Source: Lumbricus rubellus
Taxonomy: Eukaryota > Annelida > Clitellata > Crassiclitellata > Lumbricidae
Assembly (NCBI GenBank): GCA_945859605.1
Contig: OX243811.1
Span: 51,220,376-51,284,375, forward strand
Direction: 5' to 3'
DNA length: 64,000 nt
Each line of letters begins with the position of its first letter. Positions within the stretch are counted from its first letter, which is position 1. Under the pieces are notes generated by a model, which saw nothing but the letters and a program-made list of their open reading frames with translations, did not search any database and was not told where the DNA came from. Shown here piece by piece: positions 12,366 to 24,831 of this stretch. The translations under genes were made by a program, and so were the position numbers.

Positions 12366-13194
12366 TCAACTGAGGGATAGTATCACTGCACTGGACCATA
12401 TGTGACAACCAACTTCATTAATCTATGTAGATTCGTTGGCCATATTGTGCGTTATTTATAAGAAGGCATTTCTGATGAGACCACTGATATATTATGCTGT
12501 GCTGAAGTTCATTGAAATTTTAAGTTGAGGTTTTAACCAGAATAACAGGGTGTATTTTTGATATATATAGCCATGTTATAATTTGCTGATGTTGCTGAAC
12601 ATTAACAGCCAGCCTGCTGACTGAGGTCACTGAGTAGAAAGATCCTGACTGGGTCAACTGAGGATTCTGAGTCAGTAATTAACTTCAGATGAATTATATC
12701 CCAAACTGAAACAGCAATGATTGGATCAGTGCTAGAAATCCTCCTTGCCTGTGGTCTCAGCGTGGTGATGTCAAGTCAGCTTTACTATTAAAGCTATAGT
12801 ATATGACTGGATGAATAGCACGTGCAGTGGATTTTATTACACAAGCATTTAGAAATTACTAGTCATTTCGTTCAGACATAATTAGCCATCTTAATTACTT
12901 TGTTTACTGATGTTCATTATGTTCTCAGACCAGCAGTTTAGTTCCCATCATTTTGTAATAATATTACGTGTCCTTGATATCCAATACCTTAGTAATGACA
13001 AGTTATTCAAGTTTCCTTGCCATTTACTGACCTCGTGAGGTGTTGGCTATTAATGAAAGAACCATGGGAAAAAAGTATAATTAATTATCACTAGTATTGC
13101 ATAACTGAGTCTTGCGGACATTATTGAATGAAGTATTATCCAGATGGTTTGAGGAGTGTCGTTGGGATTGTTTGTTATTAGCTGTTTCAATGTG

Positions 13195-13262
13195 TAGCAG
13201 TATAGTGGTTAGTTGGCTGGAATTTCAATCGAGAGGTTGAGTGTTCAACTACCTACTGTTCA
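13195..13262 (+). repeat. tRNA-derived SINE head remnant
   Basis: GCAGTATAGTGGTTAGTTGG resembles a tRNA D-arm/A box; TTTCAATCGAGAGGTTGAG and GTGTTCAACTACC follow in the positions of anticodon arm and degenerate B box. It is probably an old SINE rather than a tRNA gene, because no acceptor stem is seen. Confidence 0.5.
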
Positions 13263-13982
13263 AATTTCATCAGGGTAGAAATTTCGTTAAGATTTCTGTT
13301 CCACATGTGCACCATATAGCCAACTGAGACATAACAAGTACACTAATCATACATTGTCAATGGGAAGGTGGGACAGCAATGGAGAGGGCTGGCCACCTGT
13401 CCTCACATGCTGAAGCTAACGAAATGGGATCACTAGCACTTCTTACCCTCAGGGCTTTCTCAAGGAACTGCTCTTCTTTTTCTTATTCAGTCAGACTGAG
13501 GCTTGTGGTCCCAGGGGTTGCTACTTGAGCACCACCAGGCCGCCTCCCTGGTTGATATACCAGTTGTGTACCAGGCCATAAATTAGCGCTTCCTTGTCAG
13601 TTGCCATCAGTCCTTGTGTCTAATATGGATCCTATCTTGCCAGCAGCTGTATTAAATAGAAACAGGTTACTCCAAGCATATCAGGTTTCTTTTAAATCCA
13701 CCAACCATTAAATAACACCTACGTATACCATAGTCAATAATAGTGTTAATATAATTAATGAAATTATGTGTGTAACTCCTGGTTTTCTGTATCTTCCTGG
13801 TCTCAGTTGGTTTTGCTTTGCCCTACTGGATGGAAGATAATGAAAGGGGTTGTCCAGTAAAGACTGTCCTACTTTTAGTGCAGAATAAAGCAGCTGTGAT
13901 TGACAAGGTGATCTGTGTATTCATAAGAAAATTCAGTTGGTACTCGGTAGTACTGCCTTTGCTTCAGCTCCAGTCTTCTCAG

Positions 13983-14925
13983 CAGTGATGGACAGTAAAC
14001 TAATTTTGTTTAGTTAAACTATAACTATTTCTGAACTAAATTTTTAAAAGTTTAACTACAAGCCGGCAACTGATTTTTATAAGTTAGAAACTAATAATAC
14101 TTGGTTAAACTTTTTCAGACTTTTAAGAAACTTTTTGACAAATGTGAAACATATTCACAATACCAGTGTCCTGTAATAATGCAGAGAGCGGCAATATCAG
14201 TTTCACTTTCAAGCTCAGTAATGTGTACTAGAGTAGGTAATTAATTATAGTCCTATCACAGTTATTTCTGGAAATGATGAAGACATTTGCTAATGCAAAC
14301 AATGATTCATAATGCTTTGCAACGCATTTCAATTGACTTAGTAATAATTAGCAAGTAATAATTAGCAAGTTATTAGGATTACGCACGAGTCGTGACTATC
14401 ATGACCAGCATCAGTCAGACCAATGTCAAATTTGTATCCGGATCGTAAGAAAAAAGTTAATCAAGGGTATCAGTAGTCAGAGATTCTGAATCAGCAATTC
14501 AGTCTAACGTCAGTGAAGCTAGTATAGCAACTAAAAGCTATTCATTTTAAAGTCTACCATCCACAACTCCATGTTAAACTCGTAAACAAATTCGTAACGT
14601 TGCAATTTAAGTGTGACGTAATGCATATTATATGCAGATTGCAGAGGTAACACCCTGTTAATAAGTAATTAAATGTCACGTTGATTTGTTCAGTGTTCAC
14701 TGTTCATTGCGGAAGATATGGCTACATTGTTGTTGATTCTGTTACTGTCACTTACTTAGCTAATAACTTAAAAATATTAGTTAAACTATTTAGTTATTAA
14801 CTAAAAAATTAGTTTAACTATCATTTTAACTAAACTATTTTCTTTCAGTTAAACTTCTGCCTTAACTAAAAAAATTAGTTTGACTAAAAGTTTTCAACTT
14901 TTTAGTTGACTTCTGCCCATCACTG
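13983..14925. mobile_element. Non-autonomous hAT-like element with 8-bp TSD CTTCTCAG
   Basis: The ends are CAGTGATGGACAG... and ...CTGCCCATCACTG. They are flanked by identical CTTCTCAG at 13975-13982 and 14926-14933. The subterminal regions are packed with TTAGTTAAAC / AGTTTAACTA motifs in both orientations. No transposase frame is present. Size 943 bp. Confidence 0.88.
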
Positions 14926-15449
14926 CTTCTCAGATCTTGTTTGTTTCGGAAATTGATCAACACCTTTACACTCCTGAATAAGCTGATATCTTGCAGTTAG
15001 CTTTTAAGTAATGCTTTAGAAATGTTGAGAGTATGATTGCTGCCTGGAAGTGCACAAGTTGTGCCTTTCAGCAGAGTCCAGCATTAAAACTTTAACACTG
15101 CTCACAGTCATGGATTGAGTGAGAAATGTTCTGTTGCTCGAAAAGAAAATTATTAGAAGCTTTTCAGAGCTCTAGATAGTTCTGCCTGTTGGGCTCATGC
15201 AATTTCATCATAGTGTGGTATTAGGTGCAAGGATCCTAGTCTGAGTGTAAGGCCCAGACACACCAGGACAGATACATAGAAAGGTAAATATACTTGTAGA
15301 CTGTAGACAAACAAATGTAAATAGGTCTACATTCTGTTACCAGGCAAGCCTATTATATAGACATGTCCAGGACAGGATAAGGAATGATAGATTGAAGGAT
15401 GATTATGCATAATATACAAGTTAGCAAAGGATTGGATATTGTTCAGAGT

Positions 15450-15480
15450 AACAGACAGACAGACAGGCAGACAGACAGAT
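15450..15480. repeat. (ACAG)n microsatellite
   Basis: ACAGACAGACAGACAGGCAG pattern; similar short runs occur at 19660-19677 and 32026-32095. Confidence 0.9.
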
Positions 15481-16965
15481 GACTACTTGGTCCATTGGTT
15501 ATGCCCTATCTCAACATGGCTAGTTATGCACCGTGAAGCCATATAACTTGGGTTTTAAAGCAGATATATGTGGTATCTAAATTAAAGTGAGCTAGATAAA
15601 CCTAATGTCTTGTTGTTCTGAAAACAGGAAACAATTTCCAGAAGAAGTCTTTTTATTGAACTGTGTTTTGATGGATCTGTTCGTCCTAGTTCCAGCGTCG
15701 TTCCCCAGTACACTGACACTTTCTTCTCATTTGCACTTTATGCTCCAAGATGATGATGACGATTACAGCTATGATGATGATGATAATGTCAAGGCAAGCT
15801 ATATGGTTTTTTCCTTTAAAAGGACCTTACTGACCTGCCATCTTGAGTGTCCAACTTTACAATAAACTGGAAGAAAGGTGTAGACTTTTGTTGTCTGGTT
15901 TCGAGATTATATGCGAGTACGTTTTATCGGACTGTCTTGTCACCGCTGTCGAATGGTTATTAAACAGGAGTGTCACCGAAATATCACCGGTTCATGACCT
16001 TCACGACACCTTCATGACAGAAGTTTTCATGACAGCACGCTTATTTTGCTGTTATATGTAGAAATGTAGTTCTTGGAAGCTGCGTTGTTGATGTCAGTCT
16101 TCTCTGTGCAGATGAAGGATGCAGTGTAAGTAAAGGCGCTATAGCAGTTGCAGGCAATCGAAGACTATTTGACCATTTGCCTTATCCTTCTATGTGGAGA
16201 TATCACTACACTGCATCCACTTGGCATACTAAACAGCCAGCAAATGATAATTACTGATAATTACTGATCAAATTCGCGAATATGCCAAAGAAAATCAGAT
16301 TCTAATCATTAGTTTTTTCAATTCTTGAATAAAGATTAGAGAGCATTAGTTTTGCTAAAAGAATAATGTTTGGATACAACGTGCGCAGCAACTGTGTACT
16401 AAGAGCTTTCGGCTACTTTAACTTGTTTTGCAATTAGCTGATGAGATTTTCTGCAGAGCGACAGTGACTGATCTGTGATGTTGATCAGTCTGTATTAGCC
16501 TGTCAGGTATATAGGCTGTGTAGTTGCAGGTCGACATGCTTTTCAATTCCTGATGGAACTTCAGCTGGAGGCAGCAGTCCTGTTAAGTACCATTGGAGCC
16601 AGAGTGGCTGGATGACAGTGACTAGATCTTGGTGTATGTAGTTGCTTTAAATATGAGTTTCATGCTTTCTCTTACTTTGCACACAAGACATTCACAGAGC
16701 AAACACAGATTTCCAAAGGTTTTTGTTATCAGAGCAGGGAGTAGGCTGCACAAATGTCTAGATAGTTATGCATTATTGTGAGCAGTGGGATAATGACAAT
16801 AACGTATTTACTAATGGATTCACTAGACAATTGGGATTACAGACAATATTCTCAAGTCATGTTTTCAATAAGATTTGTTGCTTATTCTTATTGTTATTCT
16901 TATCTTGTTGCTTATGTTACTGGTTGTTTTGATTGTATCAGTTGTTTTTGAGCATTTGTTTTGAG

Positions 16966-17639
16966 CAGTGATTCCCAACCTTTTTTGGCTTGCGGCACAC
17001 TAAGAAAGTATAAAAAATTTCGCGGCACACTTAATTATAATTATTAATTTTTTAGTCTATTTGATAGGCCTACTATTATTTAATTATAGTAAATTCTAAT
17101 TTTAATGTTCCTCTTGTCTAATAATTGTCCAGTGAGTCTGGTCGGCCAGCGAATCAAATTGAAATGAGGCTCTAGAGACGACAATCGTACTCGCGAAGAG
17201 GGTGATCAACTTTTTGGGCCGAGGAAAAAATTTGAGTCTTCGAACAAAGCCCCCCCCCCCCCCCAAACGGAAACCAAACTCCGCAACTCCGCCGATGTTA
17301 CCCAGTCAAAATTTATCGATTGCAAGCGAAGGGAAGTAATGCTGTAGTGCTGGTTGTAGGTCTATCAATGTGTTTAGTATTTTAGGTGCAATTTTCTTTT
17401 TTAACTGAAATTCATTGACTGTGGAAAAACAATCAAGATTTTCTTTGGAAATCTTAACCTGCTACAGTGTGAGAGATTAAGACCAACTGACTTAAGTTTT
17501 GATGTTGCAGTGATGATGTTTTCGGATGTTTTGCTCGGAATAATTATTAATTAATAACATTTTAGAATTTTCCCGCGGCACACCTGCAAAGTTCTCGCGG
17601 CACACTGGTGTGCCGCGGCACACAGGTTGGGAATCACTG
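16966..17639. mobile_element. Non-autonomous hAT-like element with 8-bp TSD GTTTTGAG
   Basis: The TIR is CAGTGATTCCCAACC at the left and its exact complement at 17625-17639, with GTTTTGAG at 16958-16965 and 17640-17647. Subterminal GCGGCACAC repeats occur at both ends. A C16-type homopolymer sits at about 17250. No transposase is encoded. Size 674 bp. Confidence 0.93.
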
Positions 17640-17738
17640 GTTTTGAGGCAGTGCTTAAAGTGCGGAAAAAAGTGCATGGATGCTCTTTACGTGTCCAAAA
17701 GAAGTGCCCTTACCTTTCCAGGCTGTGCTGGCCAACAA

Positions 17739-17802
17739 GTGGCAGGACGGCGTCCAGATTTTAAAATAAGTGTATGGACGCCGTTCATGACCGTCCTGCC
17801 AC
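17739..17802. repeat. Hairpin with two stems
   Basis: The outer arms GTGGCAGGACGG (17739-17750) and CCGTCCTGCCAC (17791-17802) are exact complements. The inner arms CGTCCA and TGGACG also pair, leaving CCGTTCATGA as a bulge. Confidence 0.85.
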
Positions 17803-18610
17803 ACTTTAAGCCCTGTTTTGAGGTTTGTTTTAGTTTTTTCAGCATGAATCACTTTTTCCAAGTCACAAGATACTATGAAGCATTTGATGAGCCAGCAATG
17901 AAAAAAACTAATGCTTTTCTGGTTTTGAGAATGACATTTGAGAATAAAAATACATTGTCACAAGGCTTAAGACACTGTGTTGCTCAAGGCTTGGAATTGC
18001 AATGGCAGCAGCTTCTAGTGTTGGTTGATGCCTTGGGAATTGCTTAGACTGTATTTGCCTGTAGGGGTTTGCAGCTCCATTTTTAATAACATTCTAGTGA
18101 AGCTCTTAAATGCTCTTAAGTACTTTTTCAGGTCTTGCACGGTTACTGGTGTTGGCTTGCAGGCTGCTTTCTCAGTTATATAATAATCTGTCTTTAGAGG
18201 TTGGGGCATGCATATAATATATCACACAATGATTTAGGAGAACTTCTTTAGGTTCTGGCGTTGATGAAGCAGGACGGACGGGCAGACTGATGGACCCTTC
18301 TTCCACTGATACAGGAACAGAATGAGTGCATAGATACATGCACAACTACAGAGACTGATAGAGGCAGGCACACGCACAGACAGAGACACCACCTTTTGCT
18401 TGTGCTTGTTGGAGAAGTTTTAGACTGGAGAAGAAGAAGTTGAAGAAGAAGAAGAGGAAGCGACGAATGCCTGGAAGCTGTGGAATGAAGCCGTTAAGTG
18501 GTCTGGACAGTTGAACATTTGTTGAAAGCCTATCAAACAGAACAGTTCAGCTACAACTACTGTGGCTGTCTCACTGGATTTCTAATGCTCCAAAGCAGCC
18601 ACAGCAGCAG

Positions 18611-18672
18611 CCTTAGAACGCGCCTTAGAACGCGCCTTAGAACGTGCCTTAGAACGCGCCTTAGAACGCGCC
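18611..18672. repeat. 12-bp tandem repeat CCTTAGAACGCG, 5 copies
   Basis: Five adjacent units, one with a C-to-T change (AACGTG). The 12-bp period keeps one reading frame open (RTRL repeats), which is not evidence for a protein. Confidence 0.95.
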
Positions 18673-20880
18673 TGTCTTCCGTCTTCTTCCACACAACAGG
18701 CAGCAGGACTACCATGGCCATTTCCATTTCCACTGGCCTTTCCCTATCCGCAATCCGCGTTGGTTTCTGTTAGTCGGCCAAATGAGATCTTGCAACTGCC
18801 CGTCAAAGAGTGTTATCCAAATACTCTCCTGGCTTCTGTAAATATCTTGATGAACCTTTTGGATTTAGACTCTTCTAAGGAGTTCACTTGACTGGTGTCC
18901 ATCTCTTTTCTTAGTCTTTCAGCTCGTCGGCTTTAATACGGTCCGCTATCTGCAAGTTGCAACTTGCCGAGATTTTTTCTGATCTGAACATTTGTAGTTT
19001 AAAGTCTATTAGGTGTAAATGTTAAAAATATTGCACACAATTTGTGTCAAAATGTTGATGACGATTTGAAAATGAACCCATTTTAACGATGGAACAGTTT
19101 ATATGAAGTTATGAGAATGATGAGCGGAAGTAGTTAACATTTGCTTTTTAGTCTATTTAGAATATAATATGGTCTGTGTGAGACTGGAAAATGTTTGTTC
19201 ACTGATAAGCTGTGCATGTCCTGAACTATATTTGATATCACCAGCATCTGTATCTATTTTGTATCAATTTTGACTGTGACAGCATTTGGAAATGAATACA
19301 AAATTGTGTGACTTATGACTTTTGAATATATTTGATTGGTTGAAATAATTTGTTTGATTATTTCAATCAATTATAATACCCGTTTTCAGAGGTTGCCTCG
19401 ATTTTGGTCACAATTTTTCTGATCCGTACTTGAAGGTTGGATGCAGGATTTGGATGCAAAGTTCTAAAAATAGATTGTGTGTTACAGGGTCTGTGTGTTC
19501 TTCTGAGTTGGTGGGTGGGTCAATTGTTTCAGATCTCGGCTTGTCTAAGTTCGTTTTGCCATGCCTGTTTTTTTATGAACTGTGCAGAGTGCTGGTGTGG
19601 GCGGCATGCACTGAGCTCAACACGTGAGTTGGTGAATCCGCAATACCTTTGAGACCAACAGACAGACAGACAGACAGGCCAGTGGCATAAAGTGCATAAA
19701 TTGGAAGAGGCCGAGCTACTACGGCTGGCAGGCGCTGACTCTGCCTCAGCTGCTGCCGTTGCTCCTCATGGCTTGGATGAGTGGTAGCTAGGCGAGGAGG
19801 TCAGGTCAATCTTATTATTCAACATGCTGCAGAGACTGAGTGAACCAGTTCATCTTACCAGCAGCAGTACTTAGCAGCCCTTCCTCATGCATGGAGATTG
19901 CAGGCTGGTTGGTCACTGGTGGTGGTGGTGATGAGGGCAAAGTTAGGTGCACAACAATCACTGCTGAATCTGAACTTGAACGTCCAGACTTTCTAGTTAA
20001 CCAGCAACACAGGTGTGATGGAATGTATTCAGTGTTCACAGGAACTGTGTGTGAACACTGTTTGACTTTGAAATTTCATTTATAGAACCCATTATATAAA
20101 GCACAATTGTTTTTGAATTGTTGTCAGAATGACTGTCTTATGCCATGCCTGCTGCTTATGCCATGCCTGGAGTTGCTTTTGCATTAACAGAATATCTCTA
20201 TATGACTTTTCCTTGTTAGGCATTCACCTTTGAACTAAGTGTCTATTTATAGACTGTGGTCAGCGAAGCATGTCTGCCTTCTATTATTGACGATAATTCC
20301 CTCCTTCCATTTCATCAAACTCAGATAAATATGCATTTCAGAATCAGTCTTCTTCTCGGATGGTCAATGGTCAGATGTGGTAAATTACTGACATTGTCAT
20401 TCCTTGAGACTGCAATCTGACAAAAAACTGGTCAGGTGTTAAAAATAAATTCATGTTCTGATAACTTTTTTAGCTTTTGCCAAATTCTGAAGTGAGCATA
20501 ACTCTGTGGCATTCGGTAGCAGTCCTCAGCTTCTTATTAGCGAGTTTGTGGAAACACAAATTTATATAACATGGTGATAAAATTGGCGTATGTACTGTAC
20601 ATGTACCTGGTAAGTGAAATATATTTTAATGCAAATGTTAAACAGAGTAATGTTCATTAATTAGAATGCAGTACAGGAACGTGGTTCGCTAACTAGTTGC
20701 AACATTCGAAGGAATAATTCCACTATCCAGTGTTATTAATATAGTAGCAGCTTACTATGAGATTAATGCTGCAGCAGGCTGTGTCAATACTGAATTATGC
20801 TAAGAATGCAGATAATTTATGGCAGCAAACATAGTAAATGGAGTTAATGGATTGGTCAGATGTTGAGACAAGTGGGTATA

Positions 20881-21013
20881 CAATGCATACATGCATGCAT
20901 GCATACATACATACATTTACTTATATCTATGTTCATGCATATGTGCATGAATATTGGATAGTCATACATTGACTACATGCATGCGTGTATACATGCATGC
21001 ATGCATTGCATAC
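20881..21013. repeat. (CATG/CATA)n tetranucleotide region
   Basis: CATACATGCATGCATGCATA type repeats in two blocks, 20884-20921 and about 20975-21013. Confidence 0.9.
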
Positions 21014-21557
21014 ATGTGTCCATTTGATGCATATGAACATTGCATTGTATAGTTTACAGACACCTTAATGAAATTAGTTTTCAACTGTATATTTTGAAGA
21101 TTGTTTCTCTGAGGTGTATAAATGTGTGTGTAATATGTCTGAATTTGCCACTTCCTATTAGTCTACCTGTGTATCTCTGTCTGTTTTTCTGCCTGTGTGC
21201 TTGCCTGTCTGCCTGCTTTCTCCTCTTTCTCTGATCATGTTCTTCTGTACCTAGAGGTAGGTTGGCAGTCAGCATGCTAGTTGAAGTCTGCCTTTGTGGA
21301 TGCACTTAGAAAACTAGTTTTCTTCTTCTCGACAGTAATGGCGGATCGTTCCTTAGCTAACACGATTACAGACAGATCTCGAGATTCAGTCTACTGTAGC
21401 TTTTGTTTGACGAGCAAACACTGGTTGCTTCTTGTGCTCATCGTCGTCGTCGTTGCTTTGTCAAAGCCAGTGGCGCAGAGTGTATTAGTTGGCATCGTGA
21501 AGACAATTGAATCTGACTTTGATGGCACTGGTCGAGCAAGTGGGTTGAGTGGGGAGC

Positions 21558-21600
21558 CAGAGCAGCGTGGTCGCTTGCAAGCAAGACCACCGCTGCTCTG
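21558..21600. repeat. Near-perfect hairpin, about 20-bp arms
   Basis: CAGAGCAGCGTGGTCGCTTG pairs with CAAGACCACCGCTGCTCTG, with one unpaired base on each side of the stem and almost no loop. Confidence 0.85.
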
Positions 21601-21641
21601 TCTTGCACAGCAGTGAACCAATCGAACAATGGTGGGGGGGG

Positions 21642-21685
21642 GTACGCTTTTGGCTGAACGCTTTTGGCTGAACGCTTTTGGCTGA
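21642..21685. repeat. 15-bp tandem repeat GAACGCTTTTGGCTG, 3 copies
   Basis: Three adjacent copies (first partial) of CGCTTTTGGCTGAA. Confidence 0.92.
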
Positions 21686-22469
21686 TTGCGTTAGATCTTC
21701 GTTGACTTCTATCTGATAGCGCTGTGCAAATGAGTTAGTGTTTGATGATGGAGTCGGACATTTTGATCCCTCGATGGGCAGCGCATCAAATGCGGCTTTC
21801 GTTTCAGCCTTGGACGACTGCAGAGCCGGCCGCTGTCTTCTTCAGTTTCACAGGCAACTGGTGTAATTTTCCTATCAAGGTTACCAATTAAGAGTTAAAT
21901 TTTAAAATTGCTGAGGCTGGCTTTGGTTGTGTTTTCTTTTATCCAACTTTAGGATGAATGGGATGGGGTAGCATAAGTTTACTATTTATACTTACGCATA
22001 AACACACTGTAATTATTTTTCTTGTCCATGAACATATTATGTGTTTGTATTCTGTTCCTTTGCTTTAAATTAACTGTTGCAGTGGTGTTGCCAATGTTGC
22101 ATAAATCTAGTTTTAGTCTTACTGCACAAGCTAGATTAGTTATGTTGTTAAGAGTTGTAGTTGCTCAGAAAAATTGAGAACAGCTTGTCTTTAGCAGCTA
22201 TTAAAGTGCTTCCAGCGTTTGCTTTGTAATGGTATGCAGTATGAAGAGCCATAGTTTTTTTGGATGCTGATGGATGCTGCTAAAGATGACGAATTCGAAG
22301 TGTGGTATCCAATATAAGAAGAATCTTGCTAACAGTGATGCCTCAAGATCCTTGGCCGCTTCATGGCTTCCTGACTAGATCTTGACTGTTCAGTTTTGCA
22401 GACTTGCAGATGGAGCTTATGGATATCTCGAACCGTGCGATGACATGTTAGTTGATCCTAAAACATGGC

Positions 22470-23225
22470 AGCACACTTGCAATCATTCATTCATTCATTC
22501 GAATAAAATATATTCATTCGTTCATTCCAGAATGTATGTGGTGCTTCTTCAAGGAGGCTACTCAGAAGCACTCCTAACTCTAGCATGGCAAAAAGCATAG
22601 TTTTGAGTTTAGTTTAAAGTGCTTCAGTAAGAGCCCCATGAGGCAGACATGACTCCTACGAGAGCCCATTCCAGACAACTGGGTGCACCACGAAAAAGGC
22701 TCAATTCTTCATAGTTGCGAACTGCAACTATGAAGAATTGAGCCTTTTTGCAAATGGAACCAAGAGCGTTTCCTTCTGTGTAGAATGGGGAGGTTGAGGC
22801 CTTGGATACTCATGGAGCAACAGGGCTCTGGCAGGCAGTCTGGGGAAATACTAAGCTGACATTGTCGAACCAGAGCAGTGATCATATGCTCAATGCGCTG
22901 CCAGATAGGAAGCCAGTGTAATGTCTCCAGCATATAGCTGGAGACATTACCAAATTTATGGCTTTGTCCAATTACACATGTTGCAGAGCGTTAGACTTGA
23001 TTCAGGCACATTATTCGAATTGATGTGAGGCCAAAGTAGAGTGACGAGCAATAGTCAAGGCGGTCTGTAATGAAAGAATGAACTAGGGTGAAGGCAGCAC
23101 TAGACATCGGTGAACGGGCAATTGTGTGAAGCTGATGCAGCTGATAGTAACAGTCTCGGGCAAGTTGGTGAATGTGAAGAGCAGTTTTAAGTGAGCTCCT
23201 GGCCCAACAGGACACCAATGATGAT
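22470..23225 (-). pseudogene. 5'-truncated Jockey/CR1/L2-group LINE, RT C-terminus and 3' end
   Basis: On the - strand 23218-22991 encodes HIHQLARDCYYQLHQLHTIA, SSAAFTLVHSFITDRLDYCS and SLYFGL, and 22933-22709 encodes LHWLPIWQRIE. These are the well-known C-terminal RT motifs of Jockey/CR1-type LINEs. A frameshift and stops follow; FFVVHPVVWNGLS (FxVxxPxxWNxLP motif) is near 22690-22650 and the ORF end SASE-stop is at 22572-22558. The 3' end is an (ATTC/GAAT)n tail at about 22485-22530. A 26-bp perfect hairpin (22693-22749) interrupts it. Confidence 0.8.
22693..22749. repeat. Perfect 26-bp inverted repeat, 5-bp spacer
   Basis: Arms 22693-22718 (AAAAAGGCTCAATTCTTCAT then AGTTGC) and 22724-22749 are exact complements around GAACT. 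It sits inside the LINE remnant. Confidence 0.97.
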
Positions 23226-23655
23226 CATAGGTTGGGATAAAATCATCGAAAACCAGTCGAAATATTCACATGGTATAGTTGACTCGATAGACACACACTG
23301 TAGCTGAATTGGATTTAATACTATGCGAATTATCTCCATATTCGCAACATGTCATTTGGGAGCAGACGGCTTTCAATCTCAGAAAAAATATACAATTCAT
23401 CTGAACTAAAATTGGCGGTAACAATTGGATGTGTGCCGCCAGCAAGACTCTATTTATTTGTTTAGGGGAGTGACCAACTGCGTGTGCGTGCGTGCGTTAT
23501 TGCCTCCACCATACATGTGGTAACATCGTGTGACCTGGTGTGATTAGGAAAATGGCTTTTCGGAGAAGCACTGGCTGTTCTTTGTTCGGACAACATTTTA
23601 CTGGTCCGTGCTCACTTTCTTAACTGAGAATTTGTAGATGTTCACTTGCAGAATA

Positions 23656-24831
23656 TACAGGGTGGGCCATAAAAAAGTAACCCCCTAAGGATTTTTGTCC
23701 ATATCTTGGCCAAAAGTAAAAATTTCGAAATGAAATTTTACAGTCTTAAAGACAATTCATATTTACACATGATGGCCAGATTTCATCAAAATATTTCAAA
23801 CGGAACAAAAGTTATGCCACTTTTAGGGAGGCCACCCACCGTTTTTTGACGATTCAAAAACGAAACGCAACAAAAGCTAGGTTTTTTGCTAATATCTTGG
23901 TCAGAAGTAAGAGTATCTAAATGAAATTTTACAGTCTTAAAGACAATTCATATTTACACATGATGGCCAGATTTCATCAAAATATTTCAAGTACAACAAA
24001 AGTTATGCCACTTTTAGTCAGGCCACCCACCGATTTTTGGCGATTCAAAAACGTAACGCAACAAAAAAGTAACAAAAACGTGATTTTATTATTTTATTAA
24101 GTCTCATCTCAAATAACTGTTGTAAAATGAACTTAGTAGTGCTTCACAACTTGTGTTCAATGTGCCTACCACCACTGCCAATACTTCTTTTGAGACTCTT
24201 TGCAAAGTTCTTGATAGACCTGTTGATTAATCTGACAGATTCCTTATTTACCAATTTGAGCGTCATCTTGCTAAGTGACTTCTCAGTGATGTGCAGCCAC
24301 GCTGGTGCCCTGTTTCTTTTTTAAATAGTAATAATAATGATCATCTGACAATATCAAGGCTATTTGATAACAATTATTTGAGATTAGACTTAATAAAATC
24401 GTGTTTTTGCTGCGTTACGTCTTTGAATCGTCAAAAAATGGAGGGTGGCCTCACTAAAAGTGGTATAACCTTTGTTCTGTTTGAAATATTTTGATGAACT
24501 CTGGCCACCATGTGTAGATATGAATTGTTGTTAAACCTGGAAAATTTCATTTCGATATTCTTACTTTTGACCAAGATATTGGCCAGAATAATTGAATTGA
24601 TTTTTTAAAACTTTTTGTTGCGTCGCGTTTTTGAATCGTCAAAAAACGGTGGGTGGACTCACTAAAAGTGATGTAACTTTTGTTCTCTGTGAAATATTTT
24701 GATGAAATATGGCCATCTAGTGTAAATATGAATTGTCTTTAAGACTGTAAAATTTCATTTCGAAATTCTTACTTTTGGTCAAGATATGGACAAAACACCG
24801 TAGGGGCTACTTTTTTATGGCCCACCCTGTA
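23656..24831. mobile_element. Palindromic mariner-like (TA TSD) non-autonomous element
   Basis: The left end TACAGGGTGGGCCATAAAAA is mirrored by the right end and flanked by TA. Each half contains two diverged copies of a unit of about 190-220 bp (at about 23690-23880 and 23880-24065, and their complements at about 24410-24600 and 24600-24800), marked by ACAGTCTTAAAGACAATTCA, GATTTCATCAAAATATTTCA and GGCCACCCACCG. The centre is about 24066-24410. No transposase is encoded. The CAGGGTG end and TA target fit IS630/Tc1-mariner MITEs. Confidence 0.88.

Larger units (their letters stand above)
8461..13194. other. No gene recognised; simple repeats and the CpG-rich patch
   Basis: Contains the GT run, the 9130-9203 repeat, a 21-bp duplication (GTCACCTTTGTGGTCATGTT, about 10439-10480) and the CpG-rich patch. 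A second, smaller CpG cluster lies at about 12055-12260. Confidence 0.55.
14934..22469. other. No gene recognised outside the hAT at 16966-17639
   Basis: Several open frames of 60-145 codons (for example 17610-18047) overlap hairpins or simple repeats and match no family I recognise. CpG content rises again near 21420-21860. Confidence 0.5.

Noticed and set aside
17610..18047. 145-codon + strand open frame
   Set aside because: It begins inside the right end of a hAT element and crosses a hairpin; no homology.
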